DNA from: Epiperipatus broadwayi
Taxonomy: Eukaryota > Onychophora > Udeonychophora > Euonychophora > Peripatidae
NCBI GenBank assembly: GCA_028023455.1
Contig: JAQFVV010000001.1
Location: 27,212,426-27,276,425, forward strand
Reading direction: 5' to 3'
Length of the DNA stretch: 64,000 bases
Part shown: positions 23,307-34,800 of the stretch, piece after piece
Numbering within the stretch: position 1 is the stretch's first letter
Layout: each line of letters opens with the position of its first letter
Made by a program: the position numbers and the translations under genes
The notes under the pieces: model-generated
Database searches by the model: none
What the model saw: the letters and a program-made list of their open reading frames with translations, nothing else
Told to the model about the DNA's origin: nothing

Positions 23307-26300
23307 AATGATGCAGTTTGACAGTTCATGAAATCTGTAGATGTATAGCAGACTGCTAGTGATAATACTGAGAAATTAACAGAAAGTCAACATGACACTA
23401 CAAAAGAGCTCCATAACTGAGTTTGATGTTAACAACACAGCAGGATGGCAGTTATACATTGCCCATACAAAGCAATGGCTGTTTATTAGCAATATAGTAA
23501 ATAAATGTAATGAAAGTTGCAATACTACTGTGGATAGATTGCAAACTGACTATTGACAGAGAAGTTAAACATATAATTTAAGCCTACATCATATAGTGCA
23601 TCTATGCTTCAGAAATAGAATCCAATCACCATGTTAAAACATAAAAGATTATATGTCGGATATTGTATGTTCATGAAATAATGCAATTTTAGATCTGAGC
23701 TGGAAGATATGTTTCTAATCAATAGTTGTGGGCTATGAGTGATAGTAAGTTCAAAAAATATGTCTGAGTAAAACTGCATTAATGAATGCCAAAAGCTACA
23801 GTAAAAGGAATAGCTTAAGAAGCTATCTTAGAAAACACAATAGAATTTTAAAATGTCACTGATGTAAAAAAAAAAACTACATATATTGGTAAATAGAAAG
23901 CAAGCACAAATTGCAAACTACACGAGTATGGTGAATACTTGAATGTGTTATTGCTGTGTGAGTAAAGACCATGTTACATACTATAATTACAGAGTTTAAG
24001 CACATTTATCATGAGTTTGTTCATATAAGCAGAAAAAGAATAATGATTTATGATCAGACTGTAGATTGAGAGGAGGAGTCTGCAAAACACAAACTAATAT
24101 CAAGAAAGTAAATGAAAGTGATGTAAACTAAAATCTACAGGATGCAAAAATTTGAGCAAAAAGAATAAAAATAGACAATGGAGAAGATGTATCTTTTGTT
24201 TCAAAAAGAGATTGGATCATAATAACAAAAAATTGTAATAGTACGATAACTATAAATAAAACAGACTTAGTAGCTACAAACATAAATGGAAATCAGATTT
24301 ATATTCCAGGAATAGTAACAATACCAGTACATATAAATATGACATTAAAAAATGTATTGCTATACATTGTATCAAATGATTTAAGCCAAATTCTAGATCA
24401 AAACTGTTCAAATTTTTAGAAATAAAAATAATAGTCTAGATAAAATTTGAAGTCTGGAATAAATTTTCACAGCTGTTCAAATTGGGTCCATTTGAAATTT
24501 AATATATAACTGGTTGATATAGGGCTAATGGATAATATTCAGCCTATTACTTGCAGACTGTGGAAAGTTTCTTTCACTTTGAAAAATAAGTAGAATAAAT
24601 CTTTAAAGATTTAGTTAAGAGATGTGTGATTGCTCCTGTTGAAGAGTCAGCTTGGACAAAATTTATTATAGTAATTTTAAAACCTGATGGAACAGTTTAC
24701 TTATGTGGTGATTATCATGCAACTGTGACCAGATATAGAAATAAAGATGCATACTAGTTACCAAGTGTTTGAGAGATTTTAGCTTCCTACTTCATTAAAA
24801 TTGATCTCCTATCAGAGTTTTACAGATTCTAGTTACATAAAGAACAGCCAAACTCTTAACTATTAACACACTTTGGGACTATTTAAATAAAACAAACTGC
24901 CATGCAGAATAAGTAAAGTTTCAAATATATTTCAAGCCAAAATTGACAGTCTGTTGCAATAAATGATAGGAGTTATTCCTTATTTGGATGCCATTCTAAT
25001 TGGAGAAATGGGAAGTGAGTTCTGTGCATGTGTGAAAAGTTGGAAAAATTTGGAGAGTGTTTTAATATCAATAATTGCATATCAGCCACTAGAAAAATTG
25101 TTCTTAGGACATATTATTGATAAATGAAAATATCCAAAACTGTAGAAACTAAGAGCCATAAAAAATGCACCTAAATAAAAAAAATGTCAAGGACTTGCAA
25201 GCATTCTAAGAACTATTGAATTTCCTGAAGGAAAACCCCATATTGCAATTCTATGAGTTGTTGGAGAAAAAATTAAGGAAGTGAAGTGTTGAACAAGACA
25301 TAGTGTTCAAGAAAATAAGAGTTGCTAACATCAAGTCAACTTCTAGAATAAGTTTAGATGCTTCAGACTATGGAGTAGGTACTGTAATTTCACTTGATTG
25401 TATATGCATCCAAAATCTTAGCAGCAGCTGAAAAAAAATTATAGTCAGCTTGATAAAGAAGCTTTCACTATAATATTTGCAGTGAAGAAATTCACAAAAA
25501 AGTGTATGGATGTGCATTCAAAATATATTCAGACTATAGACATTTATTTGGAATAATGGAAAAGATTAAAAGAAATCTGAATTATGCTAATAAAAGAATA
25601 ATTTGATGGATAGATATATTAGTTTCATACTATTTTAAACTAATGTATGAGCCTGGGATACAAATTACTCATGCTGACCCTTTATTAAGAATACTGGATA
25701 CAAGTGAATATGAGTCACAATATTGAACAATGCAGTTATGTCAAGCAGACAAAACTGGTTCTCAATACCAATTAGTTAGAAGATGGATTAAAGACAGATG
25801 GCTTCAACATCTCAACCAAATTAAATAGTTTTTTTTTCATATGTCATAACATCGGCTGGGATGCGAACCCACAACTGTCTGCAACCAACTACTTGCTTGC
25901 ATGGTGGCTACGATACCTCTTGGCTAACAACGCAAGACCAAATTAAATAGTTGAGCCTATATGTAACATCCACAAGATTCTATTCATCCATAATGACTAC
26001 ATTTTAATGTCAGACCCCATATTGATTCTGATGAAAAAAAGGAAATGTGTATGAAATTTAGTACCCAAAGGACACTCCAGAAGAATCAGAGCTCATGTAC
26101 ATGATGGCCTGGCCACAGGCCACTAAACCATGGCAAAGGATCCATATGAATCACACTGGATCTTTCAATGAACATAAATTTTTTTAGTTATCATTGACTC
26201 TTATTCAAAAATGGACTGAATATGGGGTGATGAAAAATAAGATTGTGGAGACACCATAAAAGGATTAAATGAATTGTTTGCTTGTCACGGCTATTCAGAA

Positions 26301-26990
26301 AGAATCATTTCTGATAATGGTGCTGAATTTGTGTAGTGACATTAAAAGAGTTTTTAGCTAGCAATGGGATTATCATCCTGAGTTAAATGAACAACCTGGA
26401 AAAGCCTTGTGACAATTAAAATGGACATTGAATAAAATGCAATATCAAAATATTCATGAAGCTTTTACAACAGCTATGCTTTACCAGCATTTTCATGTTG
26501 AGTACAGTTATCAGAAAAACATCTGTGGTAATGTTAATGAAATGGAAAATTCATAATGCATGTCTCAATATTGATCCCTAATAAGAGAGAAAAAGGAGCC
26601 AAATTAAAAAAAAAAACATGAAGTATGATATTGGAAGAGACAAACAGGAATGGTATCAAAGGTGTTGTGGAAACAAATATGCACAATACAGTTGACAGAT
26701 GGTAGAGAAGTCAGAAGGCACTCCAACCATATTAAAAGCTGATCAATTAAACAGAAGTGAAATTTCATTTGCTGCTGATGTGATACATCTGATGAAAGAT
26801 GAATATGAAAAGCATAACTGGGTGTTCAAGTGAAAGAGATGCTTAGTACTGAAATGATTGAAGAAGTCACCGTGGATTTATCCAACCAAGAGTAGATTGG
26901 GGATGAGTGACTGGTACCCTCTACTATCTCCTAGATGAACTAGAGAATAAAAAAGACCAGATAAATTTAAAAACTGTGCTTACACATAAA
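23307..26990 (+). mobile_element. Ty3/gypsy element I, internal gag-pol relic
   Basis: Order of readable blocks: gag (FDVNNTAGWQLYIAHTKQWL near 23422-23481, and a CNFRSELEDMFLI block near 23681-23720); protease IDNGEDVSFVS near 24172-24204; RT start RCVIAPVEESAW...KPDGTVYLCGDY near 24621-24710; RT centre GVIPYLDAILIGE near 24968-25006; RNase H SLDASDYGVGTVIS near 25350-25392 and YSQLDKEAFTIIFAVKKF near 25441-25494; integrase RIHMNHTGSF near 26141-26170 and IISDNGAEF near 26305-26331; and a C-terminal RRHSNHIKS block near 26712-26740. Gag-PR-RT-RH-IN order defines Ty3/gypsy. The RT YLDD is YLDA and many stops are present, so it is inactive. A SINE interrupts it at 25831-25936. Confidence 0.9.
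25831..25936 (-). mobile_element. tRNA-derived SINE (family T copy 1) with perfect target duplication
   Basis: On the minus strand: A box TAGCCAAGAGG and B box GGTTCGCATCC at tRNA-like spacing, ending in a short poly-A (T run at 25829-25837 on the plus strand). Identical 16-bp sequences ACCAAATTAAATAGTT flank it at 25815-25830 and 25937-25952. Removing the insert and one duplicate restores one continuous Ty3 sequence. At about 106 bp it is little more than a tRNA plus a short tail, unusually short for a SINE. It could also be called a retroposed tRNA pseudogene; the related copy at 35468-35575 favours a repeat family. Confidence 0.85.
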
Positions 26991-27516
26991 TGTCTGACTA
27001 TATTTAGGAAAGTATTGTATATAAAATCATTATAATTATGTTTACAACAGTCAGAATAGGAAATAAAAAAAAACCTAAATAAAGTTTACTCTTTATAATA
27101 TTAGTAATGCACATATGCTGATAATACAAAAGTATGCTAATGAATAAAGTATGCATATTGAACTAATTAAGCAGATCAGGCAAATTTTAAAATTAAAATT
27201 GTGCAGAACAATAAAACTTGTAGAATTAGCTGTGTTTGTGTACAAAAATAGTGGGTGTTTTATGCACTCTAGGGAAAAACCATACAGAAAGATATAGTAG
27301 ATTAGAGAAATCAAAAAGATTTTCTATTTGTAATTGCCTTTAACTTTCAACTTTGAACAACCAGCAAACAAGTTAGTTATTATACTGAGAGTATGTATTT
27401 TAGTTATACATATATACAGTTAATAAACTCTTATTTACTGATGTTATGTGCTTACTTCTAATAACATTTTAGATGGCTATATACCTGATGTTAATATTAT
27501 CCTTGGTATATTCCAC
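26991..27516 (+). mobile_element. 3' LTR of Ty3/gypsy element I
   Basis: Starts TGTCTGACTA, like the 5' LTR, and aligns with 22767-23306 throughout. Similarity ends near GGTATATTCC at about 27513. RTE-A sequence resumes immediately after. Confidence 0.85.
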
Positions 27517-27519
27517 TAG

Positions 27520-29720
27520 GTATTAAAATTGCTTTGGGATCCAGTTTAAGACTTTAATAGGATATCTATTGTCATTTCTTTTAACATATTGTTAAAAACT
27601 CTATCTTGATTTCAGTTCTTTCAATGACATCAATAATACCTGTTTATTTTTGTATTCACATATCTCATTTTTGATCCCTTCTAATTGTTCCTATAATACA
27701 TTTCTTTATAGTTTGTGCTGCATAGTTTGTTTGCAGCTTGAAGTATTGATAGTGCTCTTCTATTAAATGTCCAAATTTCAGATCCATAATTAAGAATTGC
27801 TAAAACATTTATAGAAAAAAAAAATTCATTTCAAGCATATAGTCATATTTTTTATTATTACTATTAAGTTAATTGTACAAAAACATTCATATGAGTTTTA
27901 TTCCATGATTATTTGCCTATATTTAAATTTGTATAATATGACTAAGAGATTTATAATTGTTAACTTCTAATTCATTACTATCATCTTTATTATCTTCTTT
28001 TTTTGAAAAAGCATAGAATATTACTTTAGCCTTTGTTTAGCATTCATTTTTATTCCCATTTTTTTTTTACCTTTACCTGAGAACTCTTGCAACATTTTCT
28101 AAAACTCTGAGGTATTATTTTCAAGAATTACCATATCATCTGCACAATCTAGCTTTTCGTTTTAATCCACAAAATATTTTCTCTAAAACTGATGTAAAAA
28201 GTTTTGGAGAAATGGAACCACCTAATTCTATACGCTTTTTCAAAATTAATCCAGTCTTAGTGTTATAATGTAGATTATTTATTGCTATTTCATGTTGATA
28301 AAACATCTGGTATATCTGTATTATTCACATATTTAAATATATAGCTTTTCCAACATTTTTCCTATTTTGCCAATTGATTTTTTTAAAATATATCTTTAAA
28401 AATTCCATCATTTCCTCTAACTTTTCCATATTTTATAATCTAATTGTATATCTCACCTCTTCATTTAATATGATTGGCATTTACAAGATATCATAATTGT
28501 AGGAGCTATTTTGTTTTCTTAATCATTATTATAGTTTCTTGTACATTTTTTTTATATATTTCATGATGCCATCTTTCTTTCTAGTCATAATACTATCCTT
28601 TTTTATGTGTTTATATTTTCTGAGATTTTATTTTCTATGGCTTCCCTTGCCACTTCACAATTATACTCTTTTATGAAGTTAATAAGTTTTTTTATTGTAT
28701 ATTCAATTCTAAAATATTTTACATTCTTCTTTTCTTCATACAACTGTTTTATTTTACTTGAAAATTTACTTACTAATGAATTGCTATTTTATTGTACTAG
28801 CTAGCTGCATAATAATTCTTAAAAGAATATCAGTTAGTTTCTTATTAATTTCATTCAAACTTGATTAATATTTTAAAATAATTTGCAAATTCTAATTTAA
28901 ATTCATTGGAATATTTCCGAAGGTTAAGAATATCAATGATTTATACTATACTTCTTAATAACTTTTGTTCTCTAATTTTGCATTAGTTTATATCTTTTAG
29001 TATTAACATACACCTTATATTCTCACTAATCATAGATAACATCCTGCATTAAATTTATTAAGTATATTAGTGTTGAAACAATATTTTTAGTAGTCAAAAT
29101 ATAATCCAATTCTACTGTACTTCATTTATATGCGTTCATGTTTATTTCCATTTTGATTTTTCTCGAATCAAGAAGTCAAAATATATATATTTCTCACTAA
29201 TTCCATAATTTCATGACCCCATATGCATATGCTACATTTTTTTTTTCAAAACAAAAAGTCAATATATATATGTGTGTGTGTGTGCTGAGTAATTATATTC
29301 CATAATTCTATGTTACTTATTATTTTGATATGCATAACTAATTTACTCAGCATATTCATTTTTCAATTGTTTTCTAATTATAATAATAAAATTTCCTAAG
29401 ACAATTATAAAATATTTCTTTTTCTGATCTAAAACTTTTTGTACTCTCAACGTACACATTCTGTAATTATTTATCACATTGATTTTTGTTGGGGCATAAA
29501 TCTGAATTTCTCTATTTTATGTCTTCCATTCTATATATTATACCATCAATATTTGCAAGGCTATTTTTCCATCTTTGACTTATAATGAATCATAGCCCAT
29601 ATATTTAAATATATATCCACTTTTCAGATCAATTACAATTTCATCTTTCCTTCTAATTTCACAAAATCTATATTTTCTTTAATATTGGACAGTTCTTTTT
29701 TTTCCAATTCATATATCTTC
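27520..29720 (-). mobile_element. RTE-like LINE relic (RTE-A, main piece)
   Basis: Minus strand, high to low coordinates: endonuclease block EIQIYAPTKIN near 29510-29475, then VLGNF near 29405-29390 (the GDFN block). The RT centre is CADDMVILENNTSEF near 28150-28105 with the catalytic ADD, followed by a KMGIKMNAK block near 28065-28030. Next comes a W-x-NRRALSILQAANK stretch near 27765-27715 and finally NRYPIKVLNWIPKQF near 27570-27530, just before the Ty3 3' LTR. The APE-type endonuclease, FADD-type RT and DNRW...W.P tail are typical of RTE-like elements. Stops and frameshifts are frequent. The last coding part lies on the other side of the Ty3 element, at 22655-22766. Confidence 0.8.
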
Positions 29721-31080
29721 CATCATTTGAAATAATATATAATCTTGAGCTTAGTAAATAAAAATACATCATTGTGGGTAGTCTAAATCTGCAAGAAGTG
29801 AATTCTTTGCCTTCAATTACCAATCACTGCTTGGGATAATGACTTTACAATCTCCAGAAAATGAAAACAATTATTTCAGATTTTTCAACAACGTTTACAT
29901 AAAGAAGTAATTGTATTGACTGGATAAGTATACTGGTGAGCAGCTTATCCATAACTTGCTGTAATGTGTATAAAATGGACATTAAAATTTTGCTCTGCTC
30001 AGTTTATTTTAAGGTTTCAAACAATAATCAAAAGCTTTCTTTCAATTAATAGTAAACTTCTTATCTGTAACTATATATAAAATTCAGAATGATGTTATTA
30101 CAACATCTTTTTTATTTAGGGATATAGAAGTGATAGTGTCCTGATTTTTTTAAAGTTGTTCTTCAATATCAAATATATTGTTATTTTTAAAGATATTGGA
30201 TTTATTAGCTGCAATGTAATGAAATTTATAATACAATGATGCTATAATCTGCTTATCTCATAAAAACAGAATATAGTATATGGCAATAATAAATTTGAGA
30301 TGATCAAGTGATTTACAAATGTTTAAGGTTATAAAACAAACTTGTTGCAATGATCACCAAATGATCTAAATTATAAGAATCCAGTTATGCATTAATTTAA
30401 AAAATGAATTATTATAAGATAAATGATTTGTAAAATGAACAAGAAATACATAGAGAAAAGATCATGAGAAATCATTAGTATATCTTGCATGGTTTAATAT
30501 AGTGTTAGAGAGGTGAATTTGCCAGAAAAAGATTCATGGATTGCAGTTTGTTCCTGACACTTGTTTAAATATCAAATAATCTCCCCAAGTGACAAATAAT
30601 AAATAATCTCCCCAAGTGACAAATCAATTATTTACTTTTGATCTTGGTAAACAATGTCTGATATAAAGCTAATAGCATTACTATATCATACATTTATACT
30701 TTGAAACCATTTGAATATCTAATCAAACAGGGCCATTGCATAAAGATTAATATATACTAATACAATGAAAGCTTTGATGATCAACACCATAATATAACTG
30801 ACATCATTTTATACTTGTGTTAATGTTGTAGTTCTTATTGACTGAAACTAATTTATATGAAACTGTATAATATGAGTTTTGATTGATCAAGCAGAAAACT
30901 TTTTATTACAATGGAACTTGTTCTTAATAGCTGACTTTTTTTATAAAAAAAAAATTAAATTATTATTCTTCATATAAAATAAATCTTCAACTACAAGCAA
31001 TATATAATTAGCAACAACAAAAAAAAAAAACTACAAGAAATGGCAAATTACTACTAATGGTGTTCTAATGTTATAGTGTT
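29721..31080. other. AT-rich sequence with one short tandem repeat
   Basis: Nothing readable except the duplication at 30574-30620. It may hold eroded 5' parts of RTE-A or 3' parts of RTE-B. Confidence 0.4.
30574..30620. repeat. Two-copy tandem repeat
   Basis: The 20-bp unit AAATAATCTCCCCAAGTGAC occurs twice with a 27-bp period (30574-30593 and 30601-30620), identical in both copies. The identity implies a recent local duplication. Confidence 0.85.
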
Positions 31081-31084
31081 CTAT

Positions 31085-32480
31085 TACCTGCTTATTCTTT
31101 CTGACTTTAGCACTCTATCACCTGCATATTCTTCCTGACTTCTTTATCAATTCACTGCAAGATGGAGGTGTTTCAAAATTGATTCCCAATCCATAATCTC
31201 TTTTCTTCATATTATACCAATACATTTCCTTATTCCATCCATCCATCTCACATGTGGTCTCACTGTAGGTCTTTTAATCCAACTTAAGATTTCAACTGTT
31301 CATCTATTATCTCTTATAGCAACATGTTCAGTTCAGGTCCATTTCATACTTTTAATTCTTTCAATGATATCTGTTTGTTCTCTTTTCCAAGTATTTCACT
31401 TTTAATCTTTCTTTTTATTTCCAGCATACACTTCTCCATATTTCTTTCAGTGGTTTAACATCTCAATTTGTTATTCTATTAAGCATCCAAGTCTCAGATC
31501 CATAAATAAAAAATGGTAAAATATATCTATTAAAAACTTTCCTTTTCCAATACTTAGGCATACTTTCTATTCTACCAAAAATAGACTATTCATGTTTAAT
31601 TTTAAGGTTAATTTTATATGTTATATTTCTATTTGTGTTAATAATTTGACTAAGATATTTATAGTTGTTAGTTTCTTTTATATTCATCTGAGGAAATCCA
31701 CTGAACAGTAAATTAGGCTTTTGAGATCCATCTTTAATCCTACTTTCTTACTTTCATCTGATAACTCTTCAAACATTTCCTAAAGTTTTGAAGCATTTCT
31801 TGCAAAAACAACTATATCATCTGCAAAATTTAGAAAATTTAATTAATTTCCATATATTTTTATTTTTTGTTAGTTTTAATTCACAAAATACTTTTAGTAA
31901 AATTATTATCAAAAGATTTGGAAATAAGGAGTCATACTATTATGCTTTCTTCCAATTGTTAATCTTCTTAGTATGACCATGTAATTTAATCACTACTGTT
32001 GCATTTTGATAAATATTCTTCAGAATATGGCAACTCCTGGTCTAAATGTTGGTGATTCAAAGTTTTTATCATCATAGAAATGCTTATAGATTGACATGTA
32101 TTTTTATAATCTACAAATCTAAAGCATAATATTGATCAGTTCTTTCTACAACTTCTCTCAATATTTGGATGTGACCCATGTAATAAAATCACTTTTAAAT
32201 GCAATTTATTTTTTTAGTTGATTAGAATCCAAAGTCAGTTATAGATAATTTGGAATTATCTTGGTAGATTTTGTATGGAACTATGAGAAAACTAATAGAC
32301 ATGTAATTTCTAATATCTTTTTTTATTACCTTCCTTAAATACCATCATCTGGTATGTCATTATCACTTAGACATTTTTTATTTCTTCATCTGCTTCCTTT
32401 AAGATATTAAGAATAATTCCATCATTTCCTACAACTTTTCTCTTCTTCATAGATTTAATTGTGTGCATCACGTTATTTAA
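31085..32480 (-). mobile_element. RTE-like LINE relic (RTE-B)
   Basis: Minus strand: the VKLHGHTKKI-type block near 31980-31950; the catalytic block NFADDIVVFARNASKL at about 31838-31790; FEELSDESKKVGLKMDLKS near 31775-31715; an NYKYL block near 31665-31650; a GSETW-type SDTWMLNRITNWDVKPLKEIW near 31500-31440; and the tail EILSWIKRPTVRPHVRWMDG near 31295-31240, followed by MDWES. Several of these run in one frame for 15-20 residues, better preserved than RTE-A. The C-terminal tail is characteristic of this LINE group. The 5' RT part and endonuclease are not readable. Confidence 0.85.
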
Positions 32481-32657
32481 AATTCGGGACAAGTTACAAA
32501 ATAATATCTATACATATTAAAATGCATGAACAGTTTATCATTTTAAAGTAATGTTATTACCTATGTAAAGTAAGAAATTAACATTATATTAAAATATAAT
32601 TAAATTTTTAAAATGTAATAATAATCAAATATATACTTTTATTAAAAATAACATGTG

Positions 32658-33052
32658 GTTAGAAGAGATTTGAACTCAGACTTTTGAGCTCCTTCCAGTC
32701 ACCCACTCCAAGTTATACAACTAGGACATATGAATACATATATGTCAAAAAGATAAATAATCTCCAATATACATATTTCATGCTGAAACAATAGTCATCA
32801 ATTAGTCCAGATCATCATCTCACACACACATATGTATAGACAATGCACAGTTTATATTAAGATAGCACTGATTATATGTATGTATGGGAGATGATGATCC
32901 AGACTAACAGATGAATACTGGTTCAGCAAGAAATATGTATACTGAAGATCATTTATCTTTTTCACATGTATGTGGTCATGCATATTGGTTATATAACATG
33001 GAGTGGATGAGTGAAGGGAGCTTGAAAGTCTGGGTTCAAATCCCCTCTAATT
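32658..33052. repeat. Head-to-head pair of tRNA-like repeat (family M)
   Basis: Left arm 32658-32835 is the reverse complement of right arm 32880-33052 over nearly their whole length. Shared blocks on the plus strand of the right arm are GGGAGATGATGATCCAGACTA, GCAAGAAATATGTATACTG, ATCATTTATCTTTTTCACAT, GGAGTGGATGAGTGAAGGGA and GCTTGAAAGTCTGGGTTCAA. Both outer ends carry the B-box-like GTTCAAATCCCCTC, facing out. The spacer is about 45 bp with CA/TA repeats. A third copy exists as a single arm at 37339-37510. The structure is either a foldback transposon or two SINE-like units inserted head to head. Confidence 0.8.
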
Positions 33053-34010
33053 GTATTTAGCTTAAGTATATATACTATACTTGTATTTAAATAAAAATAA
33101 TAAGTTAAATAAAGTTAAAGAATTTTTTAAAATGTAAAGAAGAATTGTATTTTTATTTATTTATTGATGAATTGTCACTGAACTTTTTCATTTTTAACAA
33201 TCATTTTTACTTAAACTGTATATACTACTAATTTTTTAAAAATATTAAAATACATATTTTCTACATATAATTAACATTCATACATTTAAATAAATTTTCC
33301 AACTTTTAATATACGGTATCTAGATATAACAATATATTTATATTTCATTATTAATATTTTATGATTCTAAAACTAAAAAAAATAATAATAAAGAAATTTA
33401 AGTAATTCGTTATAGATTGTATGTTATATGTGCACCTTATTGGTATGTATTCTTAAAATATATCTTTCCAAAATCCTAAAATGCATGAAATACTAGGATA
33501 ACAAGAATTACAACTTGGATCATTCAGAATAGTCGTTGCATAGGAAATTCAATTCTTTGTAATCCATGATATATATATACACACATACATGTGTTCGCAT
33601 ATTATATTTATTTAAACAAAAACAAAAATAAAGTATGTTTTTCATTTATTCATTACTATGGCATCTCTTGAAAATAAAATTAAAGGCACATTATTTTATC
33701 CAATTTTTAAGCTTCTGCCAAACACTTGTATTTAACCCTTTAATCCAATACTACTGAAAATTAATTAACATTCAATGGAGAAAAAATGAAGTCACTGTGG
33801 TTACACTATAAAGTAGTAAAATAATTTCGATATTAAATTTTAAGTCTGCTTAAGATAGTAAACGTTGTTTGTTTTCATTTTCACTCGGATTTCTTCTATG
33901 TTGATTATCGGGGATACAATGTTATTTGAATAAATTCATTCAAATTGAGCGTCAAAATTAATAGAAAAAAGATCATGTAAAAAAAAATTTTTTTTAATAT
34001 TGCGGAGATA
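33053..34010. other. AT-rich sequence, likely first intron of the minus-strand gene near 34 kb
   Basis: No exon with convincing splice sites or coding bias could be found here. If the 34221-34024 exon is spliced, this is intron. The first intron would then extend far to the left, possibly past the start of the window. Confidence 0.35.
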
Positions 34011-34023
34011 ATCTAACACCTAC

Positions 34024-34221
34024 CGTTTTATCATGCCTAAGTTGCGGTAATGCTTCTGGATATCTTCCATCCATTTGGATGCTAGTAGCAACGGCTGTAT
34101 CATAAAAGCTGCCGCAATGGGGGCATATTGTTCTCCGGGAAGTAGCTGTCTGTGTTACAGTAACATTGCAAGATGGACATGCTATTGATGTATAATTTGG
34201 TGAACTTACACTTGAAGCCAT
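34024..34221 (-). CDS. First coding exon of a small zinc-ribbon protein (function unknown)
   Basis: Encodes 66 residues from an ATG at 34221-34219 in good context (A at -3, G at +4), ending exactly at a codon boundary before GTAGGTG, a good splice donor at 34023. The exon has balanced base use, unlike the surrounding DNA. Residues 15-36 hold C15-P-S-C18 and C33-P-H-C36 separated by 14 residues: two CPxC knuckles typical of a zinc ribbon. The segment before it is Ser/Thr-rich and no membrane segment or signal peptide is present. Without splicing, the frame would run nine more codons to a stop (75 residues). No downstream exon was recognised in the window. It is clearly not transposon-like. I do not recognise the family. 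A nucleic-acid or protein-binding zinc ribbon is the only reasonable functional inference. Confidence 0.7.
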
Positions 34222-34274
34222 TCTACACAATTAAATTTAAATCAGATTTTATACAACACGATAATCCACATTTA

Positions 34275-34301
34275 CTAAGATATATCAGATTGAATCGCCA
34301 T
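34275..34301 (-). other. Upstream ORF in the 5' leader of the zinc-ribbon gene
   Basis: An ATG within AAGATGGCG opens an 8-codon frame (MAIQSDIS, then TAG), 53 nt before the main ATG and not overlapping it. If transcription starts upstream of the motif, this uORF could lower translation of the main frame. If it starts within the motif, the uORF is not transcribed. Confidence 0.4.
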
Positions 34302-34360
34302 CTTAACTTTACGTGGTTACCGTCGTTGGAAACTGGAAACCAATAGCCAATCAGAATTTG
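34290..34360 (-). promoter_or_regulatory. Probable promoter of the zinc-ribbon gene (YY1-type motif, two CCAAT boxes)
   Basis: On the minus strand, TGATTGGCTATTGG (34353-34340) holds two inverted CCAAT boxes. About 35-40 bp downstream is AAGATGGCG (34304-34296), the core of the YY1 motif that sits just after the start site in many TATA-less housekeeping promoters of animals. The patch is GC-richer than its surroundings. The start site is inferred to lie near 34305-34320. Confidence 0.6.
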
Positions 34361-34800
34361 GCATAAATTAAAAAAAAAAAAAGAAATCAGGTAAAAGTAA
34401 TAATTGAAAGAAAAAAGAACATTCTTAATTTTTTTTAAAAATTAAATTGTTTCATTAGCTTACAATTATTATTACCAAGTGTTTTAATAGGAATTTAATA
34501 TTGGGACTTGTGTAATTAATTTCACTTGAATATTATATAAAAACTTCAGTTTTGAAGGGTTTTTTTTTATTTTTACAATAGATTACACCCCTCCCCCGTT
34601 TTTATCATAATATTTTATTTGAATAAAATTTGAGATATGTCATTTATTAAATCAACATATTATTTGAATAGTACTATTCTTTCAATGACATTGCTTAACA
34701 TAAGTAAATGCTTTTGTTGTTGCAACAATAAGTTTTACATTTCAATTTAAAGGAATATAATTTTTACACCTGAAGGTTTGTGGTGATAGCATTCTAGAGG
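34361..34800. other. AT-rich upstream sequence, nothing recognised
   Basis: No plus-strand gene sharing the CCAAT promoter could be seen. Confidence 0.4.

Noticed and set aside
25831-25936. Functional tRNA gene
   Set aside because: A and B boxes are good, but the cloverleaf is not supported, a poly-A tail is present and target duplications flank it; it is a retroposed copy.
30574-30620. CRISPR-like repeat
   Set aside because: Only two units with a 7-bp gap in eukaryotic DNA.
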